Source of the DNA: Lepisosteus oculatus
Taxonomy: Eukaryota; Chordata; Actinopteri; Semionotiformes; Lepisosteidae
Direction of reading: 5' to 3'
Assembly: GCF_040954835.1 (NCBI RefSeq)
Contig: NC_090723.1
Coordinates: 568,001-632,000, forward strand
Length of the DNA: 64,000 bases
The notes under the pieces: generated by a model
The model's input: only the letters and a program-made list of their open reading frames with translations
Databases searched by the model: none
Told to the model about the DNA's origin: nothing
Made by a program: the position numbers and the translations under genes
Part shown: one piece after another, positions 43,356 through 58,300 of the stretch
Layout of the letters: each line of letters opens with the position of its first letter
Numbering within the stretch: the stretch's first letter is position 1

Positions 43356-46300
43356 GTAAGGTGTTGCTTTTCTTCGCAACTTTTTTAGCCGTCGTGTGTT
43401 TTTTTTCTGCTTCGGTAATCACTTTCTGAATTCCGATAGGATTTCTTTTTTTTTTCCTCACCTAGTCATTTACACCGGATATTTATTTTGTGCCTGGGTG
43501 TAAGGGGAACCCGATGCGGTATTTGCTGCATCGGCAGAAATTGTCTGCAGCGCATCTCGTTAAAATTTGCGGTGGTTGTTGGGGCTCCTGGGACTGAAGG
43601 CTGGAGCGGCGATTGGATTGGTGTGGGAATCGTACATTTTGGGGTTGACTTGCTTTTTTTTTTTTGTCGGGGCTGCTCACGCAGTGCTTGGACCTGCGCT
43701 GGCTGCGTCGCCCTTGACTGACCGCGCGTGTGGGTCTGCTCTCTGTCCTGCAGGCTGGAGCGGCGCTGCTCCACAGCATGCGGCGCCCCGGGACTGGGCG
43801 GCCGGGAGCCGGTCTGCGGGACACGCCAGCCAGCCCAAGCGGCTGATACAGCAGAGCGTTTCGGAGAGCGAAGTCGAGGGCGAGCGGCTGGACACCAGGG
43901 TTAGAAACGACACCCGGGGCGCACCTGTAAGTCTTTTTTGTGAAGCCTCGCTAGATAGAAGCGGGAGACCAAGCCGGTCCACGCCGGGAAGCGGGTGGTG
44001 ATCCTCCATAATAGTAGGGGCCGCTTGGTCAACGGAGCTGCTCGTTGGGGGTGTTTTTTCACAGGGAAGGGCTGAGCTGTGAGAGGTCTCGCCTGGTAAG
44101 GAAGGGCCGCGCTCTTGGCTGCTCGCAACACTTTGCGTGGAGTCCCAGTCACCCCAGTTTGTAGTCAGGTACAGCACCTCCCCAGAACACGGTCCCGGGC
44201 TCGCCCTCCCCCCCGCGCAGGTGGGCATGTGCCTTGCCCTTGTGTTGTGGCAGCAGCCCGCTGTCCAACAGCCACTCCTGCTGTTCGCCCACGCAAAGTG
44301 CTCCCCGGCCCATTTCTTTTCAAATGCCGCTTCCGCCGCCGGTGCGTGGGTTGCGCCGGCCCGCGAGTGTGGCGCTGACATTTCTTTCCCACGCTGAGCC
44401 AGCCTGCGGGAATCCCCCGCTCACGCCTCGGCTCGCTTAAACACGAGCGAAACGTTGGAGCTCAGCTCCGTGTTTTTGGGATGACAGTGCTCTGGGATAG
44501 AAAGGCACCGTTTCCCCTCGGTTTACCTCGCTTCCTGTGTACCGGTGACTCCGTCCACCTCTCAAAGCGCTTCAGTGCTGCGGTTGTTGCCACGATTTAC
44601 CGTATGAAAAAGTCACAGAGTGAGAATACAGCGCAGCTCTTAAGTTGCTATGATAAGCCCTGTTATTATCATATCAGTGTTGGGACACACAGAGACAGGG
44701 TAAGGCCAAATAAATTAATTTAAAGCAAAGTATTTTCATTAACAGTATTTACCCCCAAAATACAAAATGAGTAATAAAGAGAAACATTGTAAATTTCATA
44801 CGGTGGTAAATGGCTCATCTGTACAGTGACCACCTGAGTTGAGACTCGTTCTTCAGGGCTTAGAGGGAGGAACTTTGCTGATGAGTCCAGGGCTGTTTTA
44901 AACTTGCGTGTCCAGTCTCTCAAAAAAGATTAAAAGCCATGAATGTGGAGGATGTGTTTCTGAGGGCTGTATGTGTATCTGTGTCCGTTCCCAGGTTGTA
45001 AGCTACCTGGTTCGGTCAGTGAAAGTTTTGCCGCCCTGAAGGACTGTGGTTCTGAAAGCTGCTGCTTGAGATGTAGACCCTCAGAGGCTCTCACTGCCCT
45101 GGCCTGGGTCTGGCAGGGGGCTGCAGCCCTGTCCTGGGGAGCACAGCCCAGCAGGGCTTATAGCGAACCTGACTGAGTAACGAGTAGAGACCTGGAATGA
45201 GGGTTAATTGGTACTAATGAAGCAAATTATTGAATCGACCAGCCGTTCACTCCCTGGCTGGAGTGAAAACCAGAAACCCGTCTCCACAGATCCCTGAGCA
45301 CAGAAGGCTGCAGTCTCTCGATTCAGACCACAAGCGCCACGCCGTTTCATCCTGTTAGCTGAAGCCTAGCTTGCAGCCTGGCAGGGAAAGCCACGTTTCA
45401 ACAAGGAAAGATATTCATTACTAATATTTATAATTTTAGTGTAATTGTAGTGTGTTTACGTCCTCTGATTTCCTGAATGTGTTTTGCAATTTTCCACACG
45501 GGTGTGTGTCTAAATTTTTAAAAGAAAAATCCTGCTTTGTTCCATAATGTCTAGCAGTCTCATAGGCGAGTCTCCTGGTCGCGGATCAGACTCTCAGTTA
45601 ACGCGCCATCAAATCAGAACTGGCATCTCGCTGCTCCTGTATTTAAATGGCTGAAGAGTTTTAGAGGGTGAAGAGTTTATCAGCGGTGCCTGTGGATCTG
45701 GTCCTGCAGTGCGGACAGACCCCGGAGTGGCCGCGTCGGATCCAGGGCTCTGAGAGCCATCTCAACGTTTTAATTAGGATCTTATTTGTATTTAATATTT
45801 CATTCAGAGCCCTGGGCTGGGAGGAGCAGTTGGAACGTGAAGGGATGGATACCGAGCTGTTTGGGGGATCTGGGGTTCAAACTGTTCTTGCGTGATGGTG
45901 TGGTAGCGCAGAGTCTCCCCCTTTCAGTCCATCAGTGGACAGCCCGAGGGCAGCACCCCGAGAGTCAGTAGTAGGCAGCTTGAAGCAGTGCCACGAAAAC
46001 AGTATGAGGCAGCACCCTGAGAGCAATATGAGGCAGCGTGAGGCAGCATGCGCAGTGTGAGCTGCCTCAGGGCCTCTGGCATGAGCGCCCGGTATGTGCT
46101 GTACTTACAGGTCATGTGTAATAGCCTTTGTTGCTTCTCATGAACAGGGCACGCAGCCAGGGCCTAGTTTCACAGCACTTTCCTAGAGACAATAGGTACA
46201 TCGATCTGTCCGCCCACTGCCTGTGCCAGTACTGCAGCTCAAGCCCTTATTGTGGTTTTGCTCCCACCTGATACCCTGTCTGGCTGAAGGTCCAGTGGGA

Positions 46301-49300
46301 GCCCAGTATGACACACAATTCGTCCTGCTACATACAGGGCCTCGTGCCTCCTGATCAAGTTTCACACCTCTCTGTCTCTCCTGTTACCTGCACTATAAAT
46401 ACTGCCTGCCCATCCGACTCTTCTCCTCCCTATCTCCGTACGTCCATCCTCGCTGCTTCTGGATCTTGGGCTCTGCTTTCATAGTTTTGTCCTGACCCAC
46501 GCAGCCCGGGACAAAAGCGAGAAGGGCCCCAGCCCCTGTCCTTCTTCCCTGTGCTCAGTGACTTGCATACTGACCAGCTTAGTAGATCCCTGTGTTTCTA
46601 CTGACATTCTGCTTCAGAAAGATGAACTTGGTTCTCTTCTGCTTCTGGGATCCAGAAGGAAATGTCCATCACATGGAAACAGGAGCTGTAGCTTTTTGAT
46701 AACATGTCACTGGAATCTAGATTAAATAAATCGAAATAATCAGAGCAACTAATATTGCACACTGCCTGGACAAAATATTAGGAACCCTCATTGAATACTG
46801 TACTTGCATTGGTACTATATACTTGCTTGGTGAGCAGTGAGAACAGATTGGGGAAAAAGAACATCTTTTATTTCACAAGGTTCGATAATATTTGCAGCCC
46901 AATCCCTTCCCTTTCCTCTTGCACGGAGAGCCCAGAGACCCCCAATCCACCTCTTTTTAAAGATTGGCAACACTTTTAAGATATTGATTAATTAAGCAAG
47001 TAATCTGTTGAATTAAGAATGTACTGCTCCTTCGAGTCTGAAGCATAGTTAAATTGTACTCCTAAATGTTTGCCAAATTACTTAATTTAACAAGTTGCCT
47101 GTTTAATTGATGGAATTGTTCTGTATCTTCAGACACTGGAGTGTAGCCAGGACACGTTTTGCGAGATCAGTAGCCAGGAGTCTGCGTGACTTTTTGTCTC
47201 CTGGTGTGATGCTGTTAGAATTTGGAAGTCGTGTTTCAGTGGTGTTTCCGGAGGTTCTGGAAGTGACAGTGTGGATACACTGTAATTCTAACCTGTCTTG
47301 AAAAGAGCAGGACGTCTTGGCAGCTGCTTAACAAAGACGAAAACAGACAGAAGCAGATACAGATTAAAGAAAAAGTCTACTCTGAGACGCCATTGCTGAA
47401 GAATGGGTTGTGTCCAAATAACGGACTCTGAAATGTTGTGGGAAAACTGCGGAACGACAATGAGTTACTGAACAGGGAGTTCAGCAAAACACGAGGGAAC
47501 CCCCCGCCAGTCAGACGCATTTCAGAAACAGAAGGGATTCAGAGCTCAAAGGCTTTTGCGGATGCCTGCTGCATTTTTAATGTGAGAAGTGCAGGTTACA
47601 GGGAGCGCTGGCTGCCAGTTTGATTGGGTTAACAGCACATTGCTGCAGTGCTCTTCATTCTGCACACTCGGCTTAATTGCATCCAATGGCCTGGCCATCT
47701 GCTCGAGACTGCAGGAACGGTGCCAGATTGCAGTGAGCTGCCCTCGACGTCCAGCGTCAGGCTTGACCAGTGGGCACGCTTGTGTGATCTCAGTGTGTCA
47801 TGTTTGTGTCAGCTTGTTTGCATTGTGTGGAGTGGGGTTCCTCCCCTCTCACCCCCTAACACCCCCTTTTAGCTGAGTGGGGCTGGGGGTTGTAAAGACT
47901 GGCTGCTGCTGCCGAGACATCAGGCTGCATCTCGTCTCCTCCTGTTTTCTGTCCCGCATGCCGGTTATCAAAAAAATGAAAACTACGGTATTGCCAGACT
48001 ACTTTTAGATATTCCATCCATCCGTTTTCTAATGGCTTCAACCCATGCAGGGCTGCAAGGAGCTGGGGTCTGTCCTGGAAAGCAGTGAGCAGAAGCTGGG
48101 GTATACCCTGGACGGGGTGCCAGTAGATCGCAGGGCACGCAGACACGCATACTCATGCCAGGGCCTGTTTTCCCAGAAGCCAATTCATCTCCCAGCATGT
48201 CTTTGGACTGTGATCGGAGGAAACGCACATAAACACAGGGAGAACATGGCAGCTCCACACAGACAGTGCCCAGGAATTGAACCCGGGTTCCCAGCACTGC
48301 AGGGCAGCAAAGCTCCCATGTTTCCCTTGGATATTCCTCTTATTACAAACTCCTCACAGTAACTGTGAAGAAATCCTGAAGCTTTCTGCAAGTAAATATT
48401 CACGAGGGAAGTGCCTTTCTCTTTTTGAAAACATGTTGCAAGTTGTTTTTCCTCAGGTTTTTGGTGGCCAAATTCCCCCTTTCGTCTTCTGCCCACCCCG
48501 GAGCCTGCTGTGTTTGCCGTGCAGCAGTACAGCAGTGTGGCAGTGATGTAAGGGCTGCCACAGCACCCTGTACCACCAGGCACCATCCCCTCGCATCTGG
48601 GGCCGTTTCCATGGCGATGAAGTGATTCCTGATCAGCATTAGATAATAATAACAGCAAGCAGCGATGGTGATTTTTATTTAAATCCATTTCTCCAGTTAT
48701 CTTCCCAAGCTAATTGTTATTCCATACAGTCACCTCTTTGATGGAGTCATCAAGATATTAGGTGCTGTTCTGGTCCCAGTGAGAAGGGTAACCATGGCAG
48801 CGAGTGGTCCCGGGTGAGAGTCGAGACTGTCTCAGGGCTTGAACCAGATTCCACTCTTCAAGACGTGAACTCGGCTGTTTGGGTCTTTTCGTTTCTGCCT
48901 GCCCTGCCTCACGGCACCCAGACTGGGTGGGTGTAGGCCCGATTCGGTGGCACAGCCAGTGTTTTCATACAAAGTTGAACTGTGTGGTGTAAAACAAAAT
49001 CCAGCACAAGCAGCTGTCGGGCCCTGCATGATGCCCACAAGGCCAGGCTAAAATAATGGTCTGTTTGTGCCTCCTCTGTTTCTTGGTTGGAGTTGTCACT
49101 CTGTGTCAGTACTGCTTGTTTCAATATGGCAGAGCTCCGTCTGTAGTTTCTCTGACAGTGGACTCTTAGCTACCCGTGCGCTGCATGCCTCCTGGCACGC
49201 GGGAGAAAGAGCAGTTTGGTCTTTCTCTTCTGCCGAGTGTCTGAGTTGCTTGTGCAGGGGCCTGCCCTTCAGGAGGCGCTGTACTTCCGTGGAGGGGAGA

Positions 49301-52300
49301 GAGAGCCCCTCCTATCTGTGAAGTGCGTTTGGATCCTTTGGCTTCTCCATGGATGGAAAGAGCAGCTCTTATTTTTGTCCTCTACTAATAACGCTCTCCG
49401 TCTCTCCTCCAGCCTGTCCACCTCGCCCAGGCCAGTTTCCTGGTGGAGGCCTTTGGGAAATCCTTTATCCTAGACCTGGAGTTAAACCAGTAAGTACATC
49501 TGGAGGCTTCCTTTACTGTGGCTTTTTTCCACCCTCCTTTCCCATCTAATTATAGAACAGAATTCAGGGCTTCAGGGCATCAGGGCTCTGAGACATTGGG
49601 CCCTGTGCACGGCCTACCTCTCCGAGTCAGCAAGCGCGTCAGCAGCCCGGGCGCTCGGGCTGTTAGTGAAAATGTGCTCTTCCTGCGGGTGGGGAGGAGT
49701 GGGGGGGCTAATGGAGCTTGAAGCCGAGCTGTCTGGAGGAAGACATGAATGTTTTAGAGAGAGATCCATTAGAGAGGCCGGTGGAGAGCAGGCACGTGAT
49801 GTGGGCTGGCATTGAGAGTCCGCTGGGAAGGACAGACAGCCCTCCTGCTCTTCCTGGGCTGCCTGCGTGGGCACTGACATCACTGCGTTTTGAAGGTTAG
49901 CCAGATGTGCTTTGGAATCACCTCTACGCATTTATCTCGTTTCTTTGAAAAAAATAGAGACGGGCCAGTGTGCTCAGAAGCTGCTCATGATGGCTGTGGG
50001 TAAGGAGACACCCTCACAAAATGAGAAGACATGAAGAGAACCTTCTGGACATTTTCAGTCTTCTCCTAATGACGATGGCGGCCCAGCAGAGACTTTCCAG
50101 TCGAATTAGTGGGGAAATAGTGTGATTACTGGAACGGGGCTTGATACCTGACTCTGACAGCATTAGCACGCTGGAGAGATCAGAGCCTCCCCTCGGGATA
50201 GTGAAGAAATTCTCCTTGCATTCACATTCATACCGTGCGCTGTCCGTTTAGTGGAGCAGGCTGTATGTGAGCATGCTGCTAGCCAGTTCTAATAATAATC
50301 CTTACACCTACTGTATAGAGCGCTTTCTGGACACTCCACTCAAGGCACTTTACAGGTAATGGGGCTCCTCTCCACCCTCACCAGTGTGCAGCCCCACCTG
50401 GATGATGCGCCAATCTGCTCAGCACACAGCAGCTCTCAGTGGGGTGGAGAGCAGAGCGATGAAGCCAGTTCAGAGACGGGGATTGTTAGGAGGCCATGAT
50501 TGGTATTGAAATGAAATTCTGCATTTCTGCAACCTCCTCCTCGCCCAGTTTCACCAGGGCAGGAGCTGACCTGTTCGATCAGAGATTCATCCCGGGGCTT
50601 TATTGACTGAAATAAAAGGCTCTATGTAAGTGCAGGATGTTGCTTTAAATTTTAATGCTCGAGCTGAAGTAGTGTTCAGAGTTTGTGCTGAAAGCCATTG
50701 ACTAGTTGGTTCTGTATCAAAAGGGTTTTCTTACTGTACACCTCCTAGGACATGAGCCCAAAACAAGCTTCAAGCCCACTACTCCAGTCAGCTGCTGCCT
50801 CAGGGGATCATGGGAGTAACGTCACAACAGACTGTGCACCCTGTTACAGACACTTGCTCCTTAAGCTTTAAGCGGAAGTTAGCATTTAAGTGAAATATTT
50901 TCTTTTTTATTTTTATTGATTGGCAGTCTAGCTCTGTTCACATTCTCCTGCTGCATTGCGGTTTGTAAACTGTATGCACGAGTCTTCAGATCTGTTTTGT
51001 TTTTGTTTCTCTGTGCAGTAATCTCCTGTCATCTAAGTACGTGGAAAGACAATTCGACAAGGATGGGAGACCAACGCAGACAACGGTAAGAAATTCAGGC
51101 CCTGTTGATTAACCCTCTCTGAAACTCTGAATAATTAGATTAGTCTCTCTCCCTCCAGGGTCTGATTTCCATTGTAGTTGAAATCACAAAGGTCTCACCA
51201 GTTTATTTGGTCAAGATTCCGCTTGTAATTTAATTGCCTTTACTTGGTTGTTAGTAGCCACTCGATCCAAGAATCTTGTCCAGCTTTTTTCCTGAGTATG
51301 ATCAGCTTGGATGGGCTGTTTGTTACAGACTCCCACAGCCCTTCATGTAAAGGGCTCCTGAGGTTGCCTGTGACACTGGGAGGATGGGGGCTCTCCAGGC
51401 TCAGGGTTGGTTAAGCTGGTTTGTGCTCTGTGATTGTGTTGGATCTGACTGGAATACCGACACCGCATGTGATGGGTCTCCTGGGTCACGCAGGCCACTG
51501 TGGGAGACTGGCTGGTTGTTGAACACTGGGTGGGGTTTGTTTTCTGTCGTGGTGTCTGGTGCTTCCCAGAGGGCCGTGGCTCGGCGCTTTCAGCATGTCA
51601 TGAATTGGTGGTTCTCAGCTGTATGGGACATAGAGCCAAAATGTAAATGCTTGGGCTGAAAGAGCTGCCCGTGGGACACTTTCAGAGCAGGCGGAGTGTT
51701 CTTTATGACTGTCCCTCTGCCAGCCTGCAGGAAGAGAGTGTACTGTCTGGAGTGAGAGAGGCTGGATGTGTGAACAGTTTCCAGGGATTTACCCTGACAG
51801 ACCGGAGTTTAGATGAAGTTCAGAGCTTTTCCTGCTGATGGGCAGACATCCCCAGCTTTGGATGCTTCTAGAAGAAAGACTTGGAGATGTGAGTGCACAT
51901 CCCCCAGAAACAAAGCATTTGCTTTCTCGGTGTTTGGAAGATGGCTTTTAAAGGGACACAGAGGGAAATGGTACAGGATCTTCTCAACCTCCGGTGAGGT
52001 TTACTACCCACTAAGGGCACGGAAAAGATTCGACTCTGAGCTTAGGGCTCACTGTTGAGAGTCACCCGGATCTCTCCTGTTATTAAAGACACGTGGGGCA
52101 AACCTGGAAGCAAACTGTTCAACTGCAGGAGGGCAGTGTAACAGCGTGGTACCCTGGTAAAGCCTGGAAAGGACCCTACACGCTGTGACAGTCTGGGAGG
52201 CCGGGATCTTTTAATCTTACCTGTTCCAGTGCAGAAGAACTGGCCTCACAGCTGGTCCTTCCTTATTGCTTTGTTACTATGTACACTTGCAGCACTGGAT

Positions 52301-55300
52301 AAGCTTCCAGCTTCTACTAATGTCAGCAAAAAATGAAGCCTGACTCCATCTTTGGTGCTTCTAGCCCGCTTTCAACTTTCAAAGCTCTTTGTTCCCTCAT
52401 TGTCCTTCACCTGGAGAGCAGGTGCTCAAGGGATTCAGCTCTGCCTGACGAAAGGCTGGCCTGTGCCTGCCACGCCCCGCGGATCATCTCTGAGCCACAG
52501 CCGAGCTTCCTTCTGCTGGAAGTGCAGTTTCCTCGCTGGGTCAGGGCAGCCGAACTACAGGCTTGAGCAGACAGGGCTAAAGTTGGTGAAGGCTTTTTGA
52601 AACTCTTGGTCCAAAATCAGTTTCCCCACATTCTGTCACAATGTTAAGTTGGGAAGCCGTCATGAAGAACTTCCAGTCTACATTTATGCTTTGCTACAAA
52701 CCTTCGTGCCTTCATCGATGGTTCCCTGTCCTTTAAGCCTCCCGAGGTCACATGGTTTGGAATAGTTCCTCCTGCTAGATGCTTCTCGATTGGCTGGAAA
52801 GAACAAACCCGACATTGTTGAAATACACATGGTCTTTTTGCCATTAAAGTGCGATCAATTTACTTTCCTACATACATTGCTCCAGTGGACCGCGATCTCC
52901 CTGTGCCTGTAGCCCTCAGTCATCAGCAGCTCTGGGTCAGATGCAGGCAGCTCGGCTGCTGTCCCACCCCCGGCCCCTCACACTGCTGGAGCTCGGCACA
53001 AAGGCCCTTTCAGAGCCTCTCGCTATTAACCTCATGAGTTATTTACGGCTCCGCACTCAGCAGCTTCGTCCCAAGGCTGCTGTCGACAGACCTCTTCCAG
53101 AGGAAGGGGGCTGCTTTGCATCAATATTTCAAATGACCGAATCATGAAAGCATTGTTCTGGGTTGTACGGGAAAGCTCCGTGGCCATGCTGTGAGATAAT
53201 CCTGCACCGCCTCACTTCACGATGCCACGCTGCGGCGCGCACCTGTACATGGCCAGAGCTCACCTGAGGTGATCTGATTCTGCTTAGCTTGGCACCTTGT
53301 TCCCCACCTAATGCAGCGGTTTGGCACAGTTAGGAGAAGAGCCCTTCATTTTGTGGATGTGCTGCTCACTTTACAGGTTTAGAGAAGTGCTGCAGAACAA
53401 AAGCAAACCCGTTGTATTCACTTCCTCAGCCACCGGATGGCACTGTGCACAGCAAGGCAATGAAAAACTTCAGAAAAGACATCTACAGTGCAGATGGGCC
53501 TTTGAAATCTAACTTGCTGGTTTTATTTAAAGAAATTAAAAGTCCACAATCTCTAAGCAGCAACTGCCTCCAGTCAGCTGTGATTTGTCTGAGAAGCACT
53601 GTTCAGAGTTGCCCCCCTCCACTCCAGTGCCCACCCAGCTCCAGCCAATCAGCTGACGGCTCCCATGGCAACGGGGAAACCTGGATCCCCACCCACGCTG
53701 GCCCAGTCCTGTCGCTCAGCGAGGAGAGTGCGGAATCGGAACGCAGGCTGGCGTGGAGAGGAAAGCACGTAAGGGCAGTGGATCTGTGAGGGTTTCAGGG
53801 TGCTCAGACCCACACTCGAACCCTGGCAGACGGCAGAGAACCAGGGCAGCGTCGCAGTCCTGCTCTGCTTTCTTGGTTCTGTGTATGCACGAGATTGGTC
53901 AGGCCTCATGTGCTGATGCAGTATAACAGGCCCAGTCTTTCAAAGGCAGTGAGATGTGTGCAGGCAGGCCTGCAGACCGCAGGGAGCTTTCCTCTTCACC
54001 CCACTGATTGCTGTGACCCATATCAGCTCAGGCTGATCCACTGAATTGGGAGAGACCACATAATCCTGAGGTGTGTATAGACTAGAGCTCGCAAAATTAC
54101 ATGTATATACGACTTTTTATCTGATATGGATTTTTATGATTATTTCAGAGAAAATCCTGGAATGTCAAGGTGAAATGACCTACTGTATCTGAATGACAGT
54201 AGGAGACTCCTGACTTGATCTTGCCTGTGGCCTGGACACAGGCTTTGCAGACGTCTCTGTGAGGGTCCTGCCTGGGGGGCGGGGCAGTGTGAGGTGGGGT
54301 CGCAGCAGGGACTTGAACAGTGCTGGGAGTTTGCAGACGCTCCCTAACCCCCACTGCAGCGCAGCGCAGAGCGACAGGCCTCGCGGTGCGGTTATGTAAT
54401 ATCTGCAGTCTCCTGGGCTCCGTCTCTCTCGCGCACGAGCGGCGGCTCCGTCAGCGGGCACTCTCGGGGGGTGGGGGCCCCACTGCATCGGTTTCGGCTG
54501 CTGGGCAGCTGGCTCGCTGATTTTGTGCTCTGCGTTCACTTTCCTTCATGCAACGACTGCATAAGCTATCAGTGCTTTTCATCAAAAACTGCTTCTTTGT
54601 TTTACAGATTTACAGTGTTAAACTGGACTTTCTCATTTAATGTTAAAAAATGTGATGCGCAGTTTCACACTTGTAGACTCTCTCACACACACGTTTGCTC
54701 TAAAACACACACGCTCACACACGTGCATTGTCTCACACACACACACACACTGACACACGTACTGTGCACTCTGTCCCTCACAGCTCACCTATGGCCCATC
54801 ACACTCGTCTGCCCACACAGCTCATCAGAGAGTCAGGAGGCAAAGCCAATTCATGATTCATTCAAAGCTCCTTTTCCACAATAAACATCCTGCTCCTTTA
54901 GTGCCCTTTAGACTATATTTCTGTTTTCCAGTTTTTCCCATGGTTTCCTGTCAAACACTGGGATTTACTATGCTTTATTGTGCTTCAACCAGTGAGCTGT
55001 TTGATTGCACTTGAAGGTGTCTTTTGTCCCTTTTAATGCTGGTGTGCAGTGTCTTCAGGAAGCAGTGTTCAGTGTTTAATCAGCTAGGGCTGTCCAGTGC
55101 AGGGCTGAGAGATCTTTGCTGTGAATAAAGGCGCTATACAGGTGTCAGTCATCCCTCTGTGACAGTGTTGCAGAACTGTGGGATTCCACATTGTGTGTGT
55201 CTCCTTCAATGTTCTCTGTGGCCACGTTCATTACAGTTACACTCCTCGCAACCCTTCACTGGGCTGCGCTGTGACTCCTTCCTTCCTTACACCAGACTGG

Positions 55301-58300
55301 AGCACCTCTGTGTGGAGTTTGCATGTCATCCATGGGTTTTCTCTGGGTGCTCCGGGTTCCTCTCACCTTGCAGAGACCGGGTGCCTGCCCTGGGGTGTGG
55401 GTAAGTCTGAATTGTACCTGTGTGCTCTGCTGATGGACAGGAGTCTATCCCTGTGCTTCCTGCCGGTCGGTGCTGTGCTGTGAAGAGGTGCAAGGAGCAA
55501 CAGTGAAGAAGGGAAGGACTCGTGCTGTACGCTGGCGGAGAAGACACAGCAGCACTGCAGGAGGGCAGACGCCTCTCGGCTCCGTCACGGTCTGTAGCAG
55601 TGAGGCCGTGAAGATGACAACTCCAGACTGGGAGCACTGTGGAACAAAGGGTGGCTTTTTTATTGCTTAATTGAGCTGAAACAATCTGTTTTCAAGGCCT
55701 TAATCAGTTGCTAATTCAGAAGGGCCAGCTGGTGTCCAGCCCTGCTGTAGAAGAAGCTTTACCACTTAACGAGAGAGGTGCCTGTTAAAGGCAACGGGTT
55801 CCAGCACGGGGGGGAGGGGTGGACAGCGAGGATGGTGAAGTCATGTTTGGCACCAAGGGGATCTCGCAGCCTGTCACCTCCGTGTGGCTGGTGACGGCCG
55901 TGTGTTCTGTAGCTGCTGGTGGGAGTTACTGGCTGTCCTGCAAGAGGGAAAGAGACAGGAGGATGATCGATTTTCAGATTTTTTATTTCTTAGCCTGTAA
56001 GTGTGTGAGTGGAGAGCAAGGAACTTCTCTGAACACCCTAACCCAGGATTTTTTTAATGAGCAAATTTGTAACAGCCACTATCACCTCAGGACTTAACTG
56101 AATGAATGAGGAAGATGCACCACAAAATGAGCCATCTGGAGACACAACACCGAGCTGAAACTGGAGAAATCTTCAGCGTTCAGTAGCTGCTGCCCGGCTT
56201 CTCCTGGACCACTTCAGTTCTACACCACATCCAGGTGGTGGTGGGCGGGGTCTTGGTTTTAATCGGGCAGAGCTCTGTTTTTATGGGGGAACCCCACGTT
56301 TGAAGCTTGCCAGCAGCCCCAGCTCACTGTGAGAGTGTGAGGAGATGGCTGAGGTCCTGGCTGAACACATTAAGCAGACAGTCATTGCATTAGCCTTGAA
56401 GAGGGGCTATCTGATCAGAGCAGCATCTGAGGATTAATCTGATTCCTTCACCTGGGACTCTTTTACGAGAGAACAAAGCAGCAAAATGGAGGGACTGCCC
56501 CTGGACTCAGAATAGCCGACTGCCATCAAATTTGTTTTCAACTCTGTGAACATTTTAACTGTGCAGCATTTCACTGTCCTGCCCCGTTGCCATGGCGACT
56601 GCACCCTGCTTGCGCTGCAGTTGAGCTGTTTTCATTCGTGCGGCTTCGTACTGAGGGGCTGATGGGGAAACAAACCGCCTCTTGGCAGGGAGGACATATG
56701 TTTGCTTTCCTGCCTTCGCTGGGAAGAACCTGCTGGAGCTGCATGGCTGCTCTTGGCACTGAAAAGAGCTCTCTATCAAAATACACATGAAGTTGCATTT
56801 TATTAAAAAGTGATATTTTGGATAGCTTAGCTTAAACCAATGGATGGAATTTAGTTTCATTGTACCAACACTTACTGATGTGCTTGCAGGAGGAAGTTTG
56901 GCGGATGAGGAAAACTAGAGACTGAGGATCTGATCAGCCTTCAACTTTTCTGTTGGCACATCTACAGTATATTTTACTAATCACATGTAATATGCAAAAT
57001 TATTTATCCAGCACGTTTTATCAGTAGAGCAGCACAGTGGTTAGCAGTGTTCTGTTCCGGGCCTGTGTTGCTGTCTGTGTGGAGTTTGCATGTTCTCCCT
57101 ATGTTTGTGTCGGTTTCCTCCTGCAGTCCAAAGACATGCTGGCAGGTTAATTGGCTTCTGGAAAAATTGGCCCTGGTGTGAATGAGTGTGTGTATCCTGC
57201 CTTGTGCCCGTTGCTTGCTGAGACAGGCTCCAGCTCCCCCACAACCCTGAATGGATGGGTTTTAACAGTAGTCTGATTGTTAACATTAAGACCACAACAA
57301 TCATTCAGGGAGTTCTTCCTCTGTAATATATATATTTCATATTTAATTTAAATTTGCACTGGAAAGATACTTCTTTTCTGTTGTTAATCTTCTAAGTGAT
57401 GTTGAAAAAGACGTCCTCTAAGTTAGGAGTTGGCATCCCTGGTCCTGGTCTGTGTAGCTCAGAGCTCAGCTGGAGTAGACAGGAGGATTTGTGGAGGTCC
57501 TGGCTCTTGGGGTTGGGAAAGCTTGAACTAAAAGAGCTTTGAATCCTTTTGTAGGCTGTTAAGGTAACAAAACACCAAATCAGATTTGTTATCATCTTAA
57601 ACAGTCCTTGCAGGGTGAGCTCTGCCCCAGTGAGTGGCTGTGGCTCTGCCCACTGGTCTGGACTGGAATCCTGCAGTATCAGCGCTGAGTGGCGCCACTG
57701 TAAGTCTTTCTCATATGGCTTGGATATGTTATTGTCATACTGAAGTAAGAACAAAGTCACATTTAAATGTTCAGCACGGCTGCCTTTGTGTGTTGTTTAG
57801 GCAGTTAATTCCAGTCATGTTTGATTTCAATCACAAAGCATATTCATCTAACTCCTAAGTGTATTCTGCACCCTTTCAAGCTGACTGTCTACAGGTTGCC
57901 ATAGCAACTGGGCTTTTAATTGCATAATTGCACTAATCATGACCTTCTCTCCTTAAACCACGCTCTTCAGGGATCATTTTTAAACTTTTGCTTTAGATTC
58001 GGATTTATTACATTGCCTTCATTAAAGCATGTGTGTATAATTAATAAAAAGAAACATGTTGACCAGAGCTCCTTTAAAGCCCTCAGCTGCTGCTCATCAT
58101 TCGACTCATCTTCCTAGTGTGGTAACTACAGAAGCATAATTAACAAGACTTGCCCGCATGTGTCCTGCGCTTCATCTAGCACTGAAGAGCAGCCCCACCT
58201 GGGTGACACACCTCACAGATCAGGGGAGGAGTGGACTTTAGAGAGGCCAGACTGTACCTGCCCATACTGGTGAACACCCCTGCTCCTACAGTCAGTGCTG

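Noticed and set aside
43677..44381. 234-codon minus-strand frame over adam11 exon 2 and intron 2
   Set aside because: The CpG-rich region suppresses stops; no domain, and it is antisense to a firmly assigned exon.
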